Below are positions 17,898 through 26,822 of a stretch of 64,000 nucleotides of DNA, piece by piece; position 1 is the first letter of the stretch; the number at the start of each line of letters is the position of its first letter. The notes under the pieces were generated by a model. It searched no databases and was not told the DNA's origin. It saw nothing but the letters and a program-made list of their open reading frames with translations. This stretch comes from Longimicrobiales bacterium (GTDB lineage Bacteria > Gemmatimonadota > Gemmatimonadetes > Longimicrobiales > Gaopeijiaceae), in the NCBI GenBank assembly GCA_028284495.1, contig JANQRP010000004.1, forward strand, positions 62,001 to 126,000, read 5' to 3'. Both the position numbers and the translations under genes were made by a program.

Positions 17898-19580
17898 ATG
17901 TCCCAGGACGTCACCCTCAGCAAGTCGGTCCGACCGCTCGACCACCAGCCGCCGCTCCCCAGGCAGCGACTCATCCTCGAGGAGCGGCCCGACGAAGAGG
18001 CCGTGCCGATGGATGTCGTGTTCGTCGGCGGTGGACCGGCCGGGCTCGCCGGCGCGATCGAACTTGCGCGGCTCGTGAAGGCCGACAACGAGGCGGACGG
18101 CGGCATCGGGGACATCGAGATCGGCGTGCTCGAGAAGGCGGGGGCCCTCGGCGAGCACACGCTCTCGGGCGCCGTCATGAATCCCCGCGCCATCCGTGAG
18201 CTGTTTCCCGACCTTTCCGACGACGAGCTTCCGCTCGGCACTCCGGTCACGAAGGAGGCGGTCTACTTCATGACGGAGGGGAGGGCGCAGCGCATGCCCA
18301 CGCCCCCGACCATGAAGAACCACGGCAACCGGTCGGTGTCGCTGTCCGAGGTGGTCCGCTGGATGGGTGAACAGGCCGAGGCGATGGAGATCAACGTCTT
18401 CCCCGGCTTTCCGGTCGACTCGCTGCTGGTGGACGGCTCGCGGGTGATCGGCGTCCGGACCGTGCCCTCGGGGCTCGACCGCGACGGCAACCCGAGTGCG
18501 CCCGACGCCATGCCCGCGATGGACATCACGGGTCGGGTCACCGTCCTGTCGGAGGGAACGCGCGGTGCGCTCAGCCAGGCGTGGTACGACTGGCGGTCGG
18601 TGACGCGCGACAACCCGCAGATCTACGCGCTCGGCGTGAAGGAGCTGTGGGAGGTGAAAAGGCCGCTCGACCGCGTCATCCACACGCTGGGTTGGCCGCT
18701 CCCGAGGGATGCGTTCGGTGGGTCGTGGGCGTATCCGCAGGGCGAGAACCTCGTCTCGCTCGGGCTCGTCGTCGGGCTGGACTACGAGGACGCGCGGCTC
18801 GACGTGCACGAGCTCCTCCAGCGCATGAAGCTGCACCCGCTGTTCCGGGAGATCCTCGAGGGCGGGGAGATGGTCGAGTGGGGGGCGAAGACGATTCCGG
18901 AGGGCGGATTCCACGCGCTCCCCGAGCGGATGCACGGCGACGGGATCTGCGTGGTCGGCGATTCGGTCGGGTTCGTGGACGTGCCGTCGCTGAAGGGAAT
19001 CCACTACGCGATGCAGTCGGGGATGTACGCCGCTCGTGCGATCTTCGACGCCCTGAAGAAGGACGACGTGAGCGCCGACGGGCTCGCCGCGTACACGCGC
19101 TCCGTGCGCGACAGCTACATCGCGAGCGACATGAGGAAGACCCGCAACATGCGACTCGCCTTCAAGGGCGGGTTCTGGAGCGGCAGTGCGAAGGCGGGTC
19201 TGATGACGGTGACCGGTGGCGCGTTCCCAGGAGGCCGCATCGACCACGAAGAGGACGCCGCCGACGTGAAGCACCTGAACGGAGCCGGCGTGCCCTTCAC
19301 CCCCGACGGGAAGCTCACCTTCAGCAAGGTCGACGCGGTGTACAAGTCCGGGAATCAGACCCGTGACGACATTCCCTCGCACCTCGTCATCGGCGATGAC
19401 GTGACGCCCGAGATGGCCGAGATGCTCGAGAACCTCTGCCCGGCCGGTGTCTACGAGCGGGACGGAGACAAGCTCGTCGTCAACGCGCCGAACTGCGTCG
19501 ACTGCAAGGCGACCGACGTGCTGGGGCCGCGGTGGACGCCACGCGAGGGTGGCGCAGGGCCGGGCTACCGCAGAATGTGA
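17898..19580 (+). CDS. Electron transfer flavoprotein-ubiquinone oxidoreductase
   Basis: 560 residues. It passes electrons from ETF (fatty acid and amino acid oxidation) to the quinone pool at the inner membrane. The FAD-binding Rossmann motif is VGGGPAGLAGA (about 43-53). The middle shows typical ETF-QO segments: EHTLSGAVMNPRAI, PQGENLVSLGLVVGLDYEDA, GDSVGFVDVPSLKGIHYAM. The C-terminal iron-sulfur domain has CPAGVY and NCVDC, but the usual last ligand of CxxCxxC is replaced (CVDCKATD), leaving three cysteines. GGAG lies about 9 bases before the ATG. No ETF subunit genes are adjacent. Confidence 0.93.
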   Translation: MSQDVTLSKSVRPLDHQPPLPRQRLILEERPDEEAVPMDVVFVGGGPAGLAGAIELARLVKADNEADGGIGDIEIGVLEKAGALGEHTLSGAVMNPRAIRELFPDLSDDELPLGTPVTKEAVYFMTEGRAQRMPTPPTMKNHGNRSVSLSEVVRWMGEQAEAMEINVFPGFPVDSLLVDGSRVIGVRTVPSGLDRDGNPSAPDAMPAMDITGRVTVLSEGTRGALSQAWYDWRSVTRDNPQIYALGVKELWEVKRPLDRVIHTLGWPLPRDAFGGSWAYPQGENLVSLGLVVGLDYEDARLDVHELLQRMKLHPLFREILEGGEMVEWGAKTIPEGGFHALPERMHGDGICVVGDSVGFVDVPSLKGIHYAMQSGMYAARAIFDALKKDDVSADGLAAYTRSVRDSYIASDMRKTRNMRLAFKGGFWSGSAKAGLMTVTGGAFPGGRIDHEEDAADVKHLNGAGVPFTPDGKLTFSKVDAVYKSGNQTRDDIPSHLVIGDDVTPEMAEMLENLCPAGVYERDGDKLVVNAPNCVDCKATDVLGPRWTPREGGAGPGYRRM

Positions 19581-19614
19581 CCGGGTGTCGCGACCCGCAC
19601 CCGGAACTCGACCC

Positions 19615-20625
19615 ATGTCCAAGCTTCACCACACCGCGCTCGTCGCCGCGCTCGTCCTCGCTCCGCTCCCCCTCGTGGCGCAGGCCACGATCCCGGACAC
19701 ACCGGCGCCCGGGCTGACCGGGACGCTCGTCGTGCTGAACAAGAGCGGGCACGACGCCAGCTTCATCGATCTCGCAACGGGCGAGACGGTGGCCGTACTC
19801 CCGACGGGGCAGGGACCGCACGAGCTGCTGGTGACCGCGGATGGCCGGACGGCCGTCGGCACCGACTACAACCAGGGGAACAGCCTGACCGTCTTCGACG
19901 TCGCCGAGCCCCGGGTGGTTCGCACGATCGACCTCTCCGGGTATCCGCGGCCGCACGGGATCGTGTGGCTGCCCGGCCAGCGCGAGGTGCTCGTCACCTC
20001 GGAAGCGAGCAACACGCTCGTCGTGGTCGACATCGTGGAGGGCCGGGTCGTCCGCTCGATCGACACCGAGCAGCCCGGCTCACACATGGTCGCGGTCTCC
20101 GAAGACGGATCGGTCGCCTACACGAGCAACGGCGCCGGAAACTCGGTCTCGGTGATCGACGTGGCCGGGGGTCGGGTGACGCGGATCCTCGACGTGCCGG
20201 ACCGACCGGAGGCGATCACCACGACCCGGTCGGGCGACGAGATCTGGGTCGGGAGCAACGACGAGGTCGTGGTCTCGGTGGTCTCGCCCGAGGACGGGAC
20301 GATCCGGCGCCAGTGGGACGGGTTCAACTGGCCGTACCGCATCCTCCTGACCCGCGACGAGCGAATGGCGATCATGCCCGACATGCGGACCAACTCGATT
20401 CGCTTCTTCGACAACTCCACGAGCGAGGAGGTCGGATCGATCGCGCTCGAGCTGATGGGCCCGCAGGGGGTGACACTGCACCCCGACGACCGGACCCTCT
20501 TCCTCTCGCTGAGCCGTCGCGACCGCGTCATCGCGATCGACATCGAAACGCGCGAGATCCTGGGGAGCTACGGGACGGGGTCCAGCCCGGACGGGATCGG
20601 CTACTCGCCGCTCGTGATCCGCTGA
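19615..20625 (+). CDS. Secreted YVTN-type beta-propeller protein
   Basis: 336 residues with a signal peptide (HHTALVAALVLAPLPLVAQ). The mature part has YVTN/cytochrome-D1-like propeller repeats, such as GTLVVLNKSGHDASFIDLAT, VIDVAGGRVTRILDV and VIAIDIETREILGSYGTG. No heme or catalytic motif is present; the family is thought to bind ligands or surfaces. A paralogue is encoded at 37588-38640. It stands 34 bases after the ETF-QO stop on the same strand and may be co-transcribed. Confidence 0.82.
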   Translation: MSKLHHTALVAALVLAPLPLVAQATIPDTPAPGLTGTLVVLNKSGHDASFIDLATGETVAVLPTGQGPHELLVTADGRTAVGTDYNQGNSLTVFDVAEPRVVRTIDLSGYPRPHGIVWLPGQREVLVTSEASNTLVVVDIVEGRVVRSIDTEQPGSHMVAVSEDGSVAYTSNGAGNSVSVIDVAGGRVTRILDVPDRPEAITTTRSGDEIWVGSNDEVVVSVVSPEDGTIRRQWDGFNWPYRILLTRDERMAIMPDMRTNSIRFFDNSTSEEVGSIALELMGPQGVTLHPDDRTLFLSLSRRDRVIAIDIETREILGSYGTGSSPDGIGYSPLVIR

Positions 20626-20679
20626 CGCTTCAGCGGACGGTTTCGCGACCGGGCGGTGGGAGCGGGTCACCGTCGCGGG

Positions 20680-20904
20680 TCACTGGTCGCCGGGGTCGCT
20701 CTCCGGTTCAGCCGGGTCGCCGGAGGGGAGCGCGTCGCGCCGACGCAGCTCGTCCTCCAACTGCTCGATTCGATCCTCCAGCGCCTCGAGCTCCGCGCTC
20801 GTCTCGCCCCGGATCCGATCGATCCAGAAGGTGCCCCAGCGCCAACCCAGCGCGGCGACCAGAAAGACGGCCACGACACCGGCGAACTCGAATACCTCCC
20901 CCAT
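20680..20904 (-). CDS. Small membrane-anchored coiled-coil protein
   Basis: 74 residues: one membrane helix (about 7-24), then a heptad-rich coiled coil (LEALEDRIEQLEDELRRRD) and an acidic tail. The layout recalls PspB, but I see no firm family match. It starts 8 bases after the NUDIX stop with GGAGG before the ATG, so it is the last gene of the ggt-NUDIX operon. Confidence 0.7.
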   Translation of the reverse strand: MGEVFEFAGVVAVFLVAALGWRWGTFWIDRIRGETSAELEALEDRIEQLEDELRRRDALPSGDPAEPESDPGDQ

Positions 20905-20912
20905 CGCGCCTC

Positions 20913-21752
20913 CTAGTCGATGACCATTCGCACCCCGTCCTCCTCGGCGATGAGCCGCGGAAGGATCCGGCGCACCCGGCCCTCGGCGAAGTGCGCGAGC
21001 GCACTCTCGACCGAGCGGAGATCGGCGAGCGACTCGAGGGTGCGGATCGTGGGGAACACCATGGGAAGCTCACCGCGGTGGTGAAGCCGGAGGGCGTCCT
21101 CCGCGGGCAGCCAGGTGCCCTCGCTCATCTCGTTCTTCGCCAGATCCAGCACTGCCCGTCGGGGCACCGCAGCGAGGAAGAAGCGGGTGTCGTACCGCCG
21201 AGGCTCCTGGAGCGGCGTGACCCAGTGCGCGATGTACGCGATCCGCTTCACATCGACGTGCGCATCCAGCGCGTCGAGCGTGCTCGCCCAGTCGAGGCGG
21301 TCGGCGAGAAGCCGCTGCCGCACGGTCGATCGCGCGGTCTCGGTGAGCTCGCGATCGGAAGCCTCCGTTCCGCGTCGGAAGAGGCCTGCCCCGATCCCCG
21401 TCTCCTCGAGGCACTCCCGTAGCGCTGCGTTGAGGAAGCCCACGGCCTCGGGCAGACGCACGCCGAGGCGATCCGCCAGCTCGTTCGGCGAGCCGTGCGG
21501 GTGCCACCGGAGCATGGTGGCCGGGTCCCGATCGGCTCGATCGACGCGACCGCCGGGGAAGACCCAGGCCCCCGGGACGAATCCCGACGACCGGACGCGC
21601 CGGACGAGGAGGATCTCCGGCGGTCGCCCCCCCGTCGGGCCCTCGCGCATCAGGACGACCGTAGCGGCCTGCCGCGGCGTCGCCGGCTGCGCCGGGATGA
21701 TCCGGACCGTCTTCGCGAATCCGGGCGGGAGTTTCGACCAGGGGATCTTCAC
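20913..21752 (-). CDS. NUDIX hydrolase
   Basis: 279 residues from GTG at 21752, 11 bases after the gamma-glutamyltransferase stop. The domain starts at about residue 22 (TPRQAATVVLMREG). WVFPGGRVD and a late NUDIX helix ALRECLEETGIG give the REUXEEXGU core, though a long insert separates the PGG and RE parts, as in CoA- or bile-acid-related NUDIX proteins of the YfcD/NUDT19 type. Substrate is not predictable from sequence; a CoA derivative is one possibility. Second gene of a three-gene operon. Confidence 0.85.
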   Translation of the reverse strand: MKIPWSKLPPGFAKTVRIIPAQPATPRQAATVVLMREGPTGGRPPEILLVRRVRSSGFVPGAWVFPGGRVDRADRDPATMLRWHPHGSPNELADRLGVRLPEAVGFLNAALRECLEETGIGAGLFRRGTEASDRELTETARSTVRQRLLADRLDWASTLDALDAHVDVKRIAYIAHWVTPLQEPRRYDTRFFLAAVPRRAVLDLAKNEMSEGTWLPAEDALRLHHRGELPMVFPTIRTLESLADLRSVESALAHFAEGRVRRILPRLIAEEDGVRMVID

Positions 21753-21763
21753 GCGGCGCGCCG

Positions 21764-23488
21764 TCAGTGACCGATCGCCAGCCCGTCCTTGCGGGCGTCC
21801 GAGGCGCCGGCCCAGCCTCCGCCAGGGAGCCGGATCACCACCTGGGCACCGCCGTACGCGGTGTTGCCACCGGGGTCGTGACCCATCGACGCGAGCGCGA
21901 GGCGCAGCTCGGGGGTGAGGTTCTCGATCGAGACCCGCATCCCGCCCCGATGCCGGAAGCGCGCCGCGTCCACCGCCTCCTGCGGGTCCATGCCGAACTC
22001 GAGCATGTTCAGCACGAGCTGGACGTGGCCCTGCGGCTGCATCGAGCCGCCCATCACCCCGAAGGCCATGTACGGCTCCCCGTCCCGCGTCACGAATCCC
22101 GGGATGAGGGTGTGGAAGGGGCGCTTGCCGGGCGCGACCTGGTTCGGGCCCTGGTCGATGTCGAACCCCGCGCCGCGATTCTGGAGCACGAACCCGGTTC
22201 CCGGGACGACCACACCCGATCCGAAGTACTCGAAGATCGAGTGGATGAAGGAGATCATGTTGCCCTCCGAATCCCCGATCGAGAGGTAGACCGTCTCCGT
22301 GGCGGTGGCGAAGGCACCGGGCTCCGGCTGTTCGGAGGCCCGGAAGGGGTCGATGAGCGCGCGCCGCCGATCGAGATAGTCCTCGTCCAGCAGCTGCTCC
22401 GGCTCGACCTCGAGCCAGTCGCGGTCCGCGACGTGGGCGAGGTCGGCGAAGGCGACCTTCTTGGCCTCGATGAGGTGGTGGAGGTACTGCGGCGAGTTGT
22501 GCCCCATCGCGGCGAGATCGTAGGGCTCGAGGAGTTCGAACATCTGGAGTGCGGCGATGCCCTGGCCCGCCGGCGGGAGCTGCCAGATCGTCCAGCCCCG
22601 GTAGTCCACCGAAAGCGGTTCGACCCACTCGACGTCCATCGCCGCCATGTCTTCGGGCGTGATATAGCCGCCGAGGTCGCGGATCCCGTCCGCGAGCCGC
22701 GCGCCGAACTCGCCTCGGTAGAAGGCGTCGGCCCCGCCATCGGCGATCATGCGCAGCGTGCCCGCGAGATCGGGATTCCGGAACCAGTCGCCCGCCTCCG
22801 GCGCCTGCCCGTCGAGCAGGTACGTGGCCGCCGCGCCCGGATCGTCCTCCAGCACCCCGACCAGGTTGCCCCACTGCCCGGCGATGATGGGCGAGACGGG
22901 GAAGCCGCCCTCGGCGAGCTCGATCGCCGGGGCGAGGACGTCGGCGAGCGAGAGGTTTCCGTACTCGCCCACCAGCGCCTCCCACCCGGCGACCGCCCCC
23001 GGTACCGTCACGGAGCCCGCGCCGCGGTAGGGCACGTCGTCGAAGCCGTCGGCGAGGATGTTCTCGGGTGTCATGAGCGCGCCGGCGCGCCCGGACGCGT
23101 CGAGGCCCACCAGCCGTCCTTCGCGTTCACTCCATGCGAGGGCGAAGAGATCCCCGCCCACGTTCGTCATGTGCGGCTCGACCAGCGAGAGCACGGCCGA
23201 TGCGGCGACGGCGGCGTCGAACGCGTTCCCTCCCTGCCGGAGGATCCGGACGGCCGCCTCGGACGCGAGCGGCTGACTCGTCGCCACCATTCCGTTCGGC
23301 GCGTACACCGTCGAGCGGCCGTCGACCGGATCCGGGGCCATGGTTTCGGCGTCCCAGGCGGATGAATCCCCGGACGCCTGCGCGGCGAGCGACGTGGCCG
23401 CGAAGGGGGAGAGCAGGAGCGCGGCCGTGGCCACCGCTGCGAGGGCGGCGGGTCGGGTCCCGCGGCTTCGACGGGCGGATCGGAACAT
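21764..23488 (-). CDS. ggt: Gamma-glutamyltransferase (GGT) family, periplasmic
   Basis: 574 residues. A signal peptide ends near LAAQA. The N-terminal large-subunit region has the usual GGNAFDAAVAASAVLSLVEP and NVGGDLFALAW. The autoprocessing nucleophile is expected at the Thr in TETVYLSIGD, followed by the small subunit with GFVLQNRGAGFD and GGSMQPQGHVQ. GGTs cleave gamma-glutamyl amides such as glutathione; in a probable bacillithiol organism the natural substrate may be another gamma-glutamyl compound. The active-site TVYLS form is that of the GGT-like subgroup. AGGAG lies about 10 bases before the ATG. Confidence 0.92.
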   Translation of the reverse strand: MFRSARRSRGTRPAALAAVATAALLLSPFAATSLAAQASGDSSAWDAETMAPDPVDGRSTVYAPNGMVATSQPLASEAAVRILRQGGNAFDAAVAASAVLSLVEPHMTNVGGDLFALAWSEREGRLVGLDASGRAGALMTPENILADGFDDVPYRGAGSVTVPGAVAGWEALVGEYGNLSLADVLAPAIELAEGGFPVSPIIAGQWGNLVGVLEDDPGAAATYLLDGQAPEAGDWFRNPDLAGTLRMIADGGADAFYRGEFGARLADGIRDLGGYITPEDMAAMDVEWVEPLSVDYRGWTIWQLPPAGQGIAALQMFELLEPYDLAAMGHNSPQYLHHLIEAKKVAFADLAHVADRDWLEVEPEQLLDEDYLDRRRALIDPFRASEQPEPGAFATATETVYLSIGDSEGNMISFIHSIFEYFGSGVVVPGTGFVLQNRGAGFDIDQGPNQVAPGKRPFHTLIPGFVTRDGEPYMAFGVMGGSMQPQGHVQLVLNMLEFGMDPQEAVDAARFRHRGGMRVSIENLTPELRLALASMGHDPGGNTAYGGAQVVIRLPGGGWAGASDARKDGLAIGH

Positions 23489-23607
23489 GTCGAACGGCTC
23501 TCCTGCCGGGTACGGAGTGTACGTTGGACGCGGATGGAACACGGGCCTGCCAAAACCGGGGCCGCCGGCACGCGTAGTGTCAACGTGACAGAGACTCTGC
23601 TGGAAGG

Positions 23608-23645
23608 GCATGAAACCTCGCCCCCGGCCGTGGCAGGCTTCATGC
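23608..23645. promoter_or_regulatory. Inverted repeat upstream of lon, possible operator
   Basis: GCATGAAACCT and AGGCTTCATGC form an inverted repeat matching at 10 of 11 positions with a 16-base spacer, centred about 118 bases before the lon start. It resembles neither CIRCE (TTAGCACTC repeats) nor a HAIR box. It could be a repressor or activator site for lon or ggt, which diverge here, or a leader hairpin. Confidence 0.4.
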
Positions 23646-23744
23646 ACCACATCCGCCCCACCACAAGGCGACCCTTCTCGCCGGAACGCAACACGCGAAA
23701 CGAAACGAAGCCCGACCCCCGTCGGGCGCTTCACGGATGGTCAG

Positions 23745-26246
23745 ATGGGCGATCGATACACACTTCCGGTCCTGCCACTACGCGACACGGTGGTCTATCC
23801 CGGCGTCGCCGTGCCGATCTCGGCCGGGCGCCCGGGCACCATCGAGGCGGTGCAGGCCGCGCTCGACGACGACCGACGGCTCTTCGCCGTGGCGCAGCGC
23901 GAGAACGAGGACGAGGCGACCCCCGAACTGCTCTACTCCGTCGGCACCGTGGTCCGGATCATCCAGACGCACCGCGTCCGGGGCGGGGTCCAGCTGCTCG
24001 TGCAGGGAGAGGGCCGCTCGCAGGCGATCGCCTACCACCGGGACGAGGAGAACGAGGACAGCGAGATGCTTCGCGCCGTCCTTCTCGACATGGACCGGCA
24101 GGAGCCTCGCGACGCGGAGAACCCCGCCTTCCAGGCTCTCGACAAGGAGCTGCGTGATCGCGCGGCCGAGCTCGGCACCCGGCGTGGTGTCCCGGCGGAG
24201 GCCCTGAACCAGCTGATCACGGGTGTGGACGAGCCCGGCGCGTTCGCCGACCTCGTGGCCTTCTACCTCGAGCTCCCGACGTCCGAGAAGCAGCGGCTTC
24301 TCGAGGTGCTCGACGACGAGGAGCGCATGCGGAAGGCGCTGGTCGCGGTCGAGCGCGAACTCGCGCGGATCGAGGCGCAGGAGGAGATCCAGGCGCGGGT
24401 CCAGACGGAACTCGGCGAGCGCCAGCGCGAGATGCTTCTGCGAGAGCAGCTCAAGCAGATCCAGAAGGAGCTCGGTGAGGAGGAGGAGCAGGGCGACCTC
24501 GAGGAGCTGAAGGAGCGGATCGACGCGCTGGAGCTGGGCGAGGAGCAGCGGGAGGAGGTCGACCGCGAACTGCGCCGCCTCGAGCGCACGTCGCCCCAGT
24601 CGGCGGAGTACCAGGTGATCCGGACCTTCCTCGAGTGGGTGACGGACCTCCCCTGGAACGAGCGGACGGAGGACAAGATCGATCTGTCGAGGTCGAGCGA
24701 GATCCTCGACGAGGACCACTACGGGCTCGAGGACGTGAAGGACCGGGTGCTCGAGTTCCTGGCGGTGCGGAAGCTCCAGATCGATCGAGCGACGGAAGCC
24801 GCGGGCCCCGAGGCCGACGCCGCCGCGCCCGGCGACGACGAGTCCGGGGTCGAGGCAGCCGACATCGAGGAGGGAGAAGTCGACGACGCCGAGGAGGAGG
24901 GCGGCCGCGGGCCGATCCTGCTCTTCGCCGGCCCTCCGGGCGTCGGCAAGACCTCGATCGCGCAGTCGATCGCCAAGTCGCTCGGGCGCAAGTACGTCCG
25001 AATCTCGCTCGGCGGCGCGCGCGACGAGGCGGACATCCGCGGACATCGACGGACCTACGTCGGCGCGATGCCCGGCCGGATCATCCAGGGCATGAAGCAG
25101 GCCGGGACCAAGAACCCCGTCTTCCTCCTGGATGAGGTGGACAAGCTCGGCGTGTCTTTCCAGGGTGACCCGAGTTCGGCGCTGCTCGAGGTGCTCGACC
25201 CGGCGCAGAACTCGACCTTCGTCGACCACTACCTCGGAATTCCCTTCGATCTCTCCGAGGTGCTGTTCATCGCGACCGCCAACTACGTGGACCGGATCCC
25301 GGCTCCGCTGATGGACCGCATGGAGCGGGTGGACTTCTCGGGCTACACGGAGGCGGAGAAGCTCCAGATCGGGAAGCGGTACCTGCTGCCCCGTCAGGAG
25401 AGGGCGACCGGGCTTCGCGAAGACGAACTCGTGTTCGAGGACGACGCGCTCATGCAGCTCATCCAGAACTACACGCGCGAGGCGGGTGTCCGGCAGCTCG
25501 AGCGGGAGATCGGGAAGGTCTCCCGGAAGGTCGCGCGCGAGATCGCCGGGGGTGAGGAAGGGCCGGTGACGGTGGACGAGGAGCGCCTTCGCGAGCTGCT
25601 GGGACGCCCGCGGGCGCACCCCGAGCGCATGGCGGCCGAGGACACCGTGGGCGTCGCGACCGGCATGTTCTACACACCCATGGGCGGCGACATCATGTTC
25701 GTGGAGGCGCAGGTGATGCCGGGGAAGAGCGGGCTCGTGCTGACCGGGCAGCTCGGCGACGTGATGAAGGAGTCGGGCCGGGCCGCGCTCTCGTACGCCA
25801 AGGCCAACCACGACCGGCTGGGTATCGACGCCGACGCGCTGACCGATCGCGAGGTCCACATCCACGTACCGGCCGGCGCGATCCCGAAGGACGGCCCCTC
25901 GGCGGGCATCACGATGGCGACCGCCCTCGTCTCTGCGCTGTCGGGCCGGAAGGTCCGGAGGGACATCGCGATGACCGGCGAGCTGACGCTCACCGGCCGG
26001 GTGCTGCCGATCGGCGGCGTGAAGGAGAAGATGCTCGGAGGCGTGCGCGCCGGGATCAGCGAGTTCGTCCTCCCCAAGGAGAACGAGGCGCACCTGGACG
26101 ACCTGCCCGAGGACATTCGGAACGGCGTGGAGGTCCACCTGGTCGAGGATCTCGACGAGGTGCTCGCGCTCATGTTCGTGGACCCGCCGAAGCGGCAGCA
26201 GCGGCGGCGGAGCGCGGGCACGCGTCCACCTGTCGCGGAGGCCTGA
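23745..26246 (+). CDS. lon: Lon ATP-dependent protease
   Basis: 833 residues. The N-terminal substrate domain opens with LPVLPLRDTVVYPG. A coiled-coil linker (about 190-290) precedes the AAA+ module with Walker A GPPGVGKTS, Walker B VFLLDEVDKLG and an arginine-finger region. The protease domain has catalytic Ser719 in KDGPSAG and Lys760 in GGVKEK. Lon degrades misfolded and regulatory proteins in the cytoplasm. Unusual is an acidic insert of roughly 40 residues (about 350-388) just before Walker A, where most Lon proteins have a few basic residues. ATG at 23745 is set by the family N-terminus. Confidence 0.97.
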   Translation: MGDRYTLPVLPLRDTVVYPGVAVPISAGRPGTIEAVQAALDDDRRLFAVAQRENEDEATPELLYSVGTVVRIIQTHRVRGGVQLLVQGEGRSQAIAYHRDEENEDSEMLRAVLLDMDRQEPRDAENPAFQALDKELRDRAAELGTRRGVPAEALNQLITGVDEPGAFADLVAFYLELPTSEKQRLLEVLDDEERMRKALVAVERELARIEAQEEIQARVQTELGERQREMLLREQLKQIQKELGEEEEQGDLEELKERIDALELGEEQREEVDRELRRLERTSPQSAEYQVIRTFLEWVTDLPWNERTEDKIDLSRSSEILDEDHYGLEDVKDRVLEFLAVRKLQIDRATEAAGPEADAAAPGDDESGVEAADIEEGEVDDAEEEGGRGPILLFAGPPGVGKTSIAQSIAKSLGRKYVRISLGGARDEADIRGHRRTYVGAMPGRIIQGMKQAGTKNPVFLLDEVDKLGVSFQGDPSSALLEVLDPAQNSTFVDHYLGIPFDLSEVLFIATANYVDRIPAPLMDRMERVDFSGYTEAEKLQIGKRYLLPRQERATGLREDELVFEDDALMQLIQNYTREAGVRQLEREIGKVSRKVAREIAGGEEGPVTVDEERLRELLGRPRAHPERMAAEDTVGVATGMFYTPMGGDIMFVEAQVMPGKSGLVLTGQLGDVMKESGRAALSYAKANHDRLGIDADALTDREVHIHVPAGAIPKDGPSAGITMATALVSALSGRKVRRDIAMTGELTLTGRVLPIGGVKEKMLGGVRAGISEFVLPKENEAHLDDLPEDIRNGVEVHLVEDLDEVLALMFVDPPKRQQRRRSAGTRPPVAEA

Positions 26247-26288
26247 CGCGGGATCCTTCACCCCGCGACACGCTGGTCGAAGTGAATC

Positions 26289-26333
26289 CGGCCCGCCCCC
26301 GTCCCGCCCGGGACGGGGGCGGGCCGTTCTTCT
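26289..26333 (+). terminator. Rho-independent terminator of lon
   Basis: A perfect GC stem of 18 pairs, with arms at 26289-26306 and 26309-26326 and only two unpaired bases, is followed by TTCTTCTT. It lies 42 bases after the lon stop and insulates the downstream ArsR operon. Confidence 0.88.
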
Positions 26334-26370
26334 TGCGGAACGCGACAACATGTGATAAAAATATCACATG
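26333..26370 (+). promoter_or_regulatory. Promoter and operator overlapping the arsR start codon
   Basis: A perfect 9-base inverted repeat, CATGTGATA and TATCACATG with spacer AAAA, occupies 26349-26370 and includes the ATG (26368-26370). A -35 like TTGCGG (26333-26338) and a -10 like TAAAAA (26356-26361) are 17 bases apart. The expected transcription start falls on or next to the A of the ATG, and no ribosome site precedes it, so the mRNA is probably leaderless and autorepressed. Confidence 0.75.
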
Positions 26371-26802
26371 ATTCCGAGCCACCCCACCCCCGATCACACC
26401 CCCGATCACACAAAGGAGCCGCTCCCGGCGCCGGTCGACGAGCCGCCTGCCGACGCGCTCGACGACGTGTGGAAGGCGTTGGCGAACCCCTGGCGGCGCT
26501 ACCTGCTCGATCTCGTGCGCCGCGGTCCGAGGACGACCGGCGAGCTGGCCGAAGCCTGCGGGGGACTGTCGCGCTTCGCCGTCATGCAGCATCTGGAGGT
26601 ACTGACGGAGGCTCGACTCATCATCCCGCGCCGGCGGGGCCGGCGGCGCTACAACCACCTGAATCCCGTCCCGATCCAGCGCATTCACGAACGCTGGGTG
26701 CAGGCGTTCGAAGGCCACTGGGCGAGCGCGCTGGTGGGCCTGAAGAAGACGCTCGAGCAGGATGAGGGCGGCGCGGAGACGAGCTCCGCCGCCGCGGGCT
26801 GA
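26368..26802 (+). CDS. ArsR-family transcriptional regulator
   Basis: 144 residues. After a Pro/His-rich 30-residue lead (PDHTPDHT repeat) comes a winged helix: DDVWKALANPWRRYLLDLVR, recognition helix GLSRFAVMQHLEVLTEARLI and basic wing PRRRGRRRYNHL. No metal-binding cysteines. It belongs to the ArsR group that sits next to AHSA1/SRPBCC proteins, which is exactly the arrangement here. The operator includes its own start codon. Confidence 0.9.
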   Translation: MIPSHPTPDHTPDHTKEPLPAPVDEPPADALDDVWKALANPWRRYLLDLVRRGPRTTGELAEACGGLSRFAVMQHLEVLTEARLIIPRRRGRRRYNHLNPVPIQRIHERWVQAFEGHWASALVGLKKTLEQDEGGAETSSAAAG

Positions 26803-26822
26803 CGTCCAACGGAGACGACCCG

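Noticed and set aside
23778..26351. 857-codon minus-strand frame under lon
   Set aside because: Shadow frame of the lon gene; composition biased and no motifs.
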